Shown piece by piece: positions 63,892 to 64,000 of a stretch of DNA of 64,000 nt. This DNA is from Stratiolaelaps scimitus (lineage: Eukaryota > Arthropoda > Arachnida > Mesostigmata > Laelapidae). The stretch lies in NCBI GenBank assembly GCA_019614645.1, contig JABWDB010000002.1, positions 14,049,501 to 14,113,500 of the forward strand, written 5' to 3'. Each line of letters opens with the position of its first letter. The stretch's first letter is position 1. The position numbers and the translations under genes are program-made. The notes under the pieces were generated by a model. It made no database searches. It was not told where the DNA came from and saw only the letters and a list, made by a program, of their open reading frames with translations.

Positions 63892-64000
63892 CTCGCAATT
63901 TTGGACAGGAAGAAGCCGAGCTGAACGATCCAGAAATGGGGCTGGCCACCGGCGTAATGAGACCTGTTCAATGGTGATAATCGAGGATTTACCAGATATT

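Larger units (their letters stand above)
58931..64000. other. Non-coding stretch to the window end
   Basis: It contains short GA, TC, GGC and CTG repeats. The longest frame (161 codons, minus, 58961-59446) begins next to the SINE-like sequence and has no recognisable motif. Confidence 0.5.

Noticed and set aside
1..64000. CRISPR arrays, bacterial operons, rRNA genes
   Set aside because: No regularly spaced direct repeats with unique spacers, no compact gene series and no rRNA-like stretch were seen.

Overview
The window reads as a piece of a eukaryotic, most likely arthropod, nuclear genome. There are no operons, no Shine-Dalgarno-led gene series and no dense coding. Simple repeats are everywhere: long (TA)n tracts, (GA/TC)n, and CAG/CTG, CAA/TTG and GGC triplet runs. 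GT-AG splice signals, decayed non-LTR retrotransposon sequence and a tRNA-like SINE candidate are also present. The repeat style and the gene with a recognisable animal orthologue would fit a mite or tick, but I cannot fix the lineage from sequence alone.

Only one host gene is recognised with confidence. It is a two-exon gene on the minus strand (coding exons 36609-36103 and 35416-35000) encoding a 307-residue TMEM177 orthologue, a mitochondrial inner-membrane protein that works with COX20 in COX2 (MT-CO2) biogenesis. Its intron is bounded by a consensus GTACGT donor and a pyrimidine-rich ACAG acceptor. A second acceptor 71 bases upstream of the ATG suggests a 5' UTR intron, and a GTGAGT donor near 37489 is a possible partner.

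Layout: 1-17.1 kb is non-coding and microsatellite-rich. 17.1-17.4 kb (minus) holds a speculative signal-peptide exon ending at a perfect GTAAGT donor. 21.56-23.8 kb (minus) is a decayed non-LTR retrotransposon, with an endonuclease-like part followed by a reverse-transcriptase part, broken by stops and frameshifts. 24-28.4 kb is a GC-richer block dense in triplet repeats, with a perfect 16-bp hairpin at 24.0 kb. 32.4-33.6 kb is another GC-rich block. 35.0-36.6 kb is TMEM177. 38.2-40.8 kb is AT-rich and poor in simple repeats, and carries a series of unidentified minus-strand reading-frame fragments, perhaps a decayed element. 42.6-42.85 kb looks like the 3' end of a truncated LINE. 43-45.6 kb is GC- and triplet-rich. 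58.78-58.93 kb looks like a tRNA-derived SINE. The rest is non-coding sequence with microsatellites.

Most of the long open frames run through triplet repeats or GC-rich sequence and have overlapping frames on both strands, so I did not annotate them as genes. I saw no CRISPR array, no rRNA or intact tRNA gene, and no convincing new biological system. The best leads are the unidentified ORF series at 38-41 kb, the possible secreted-peptide exon at 17 kb, and several perfect inverted repeats.
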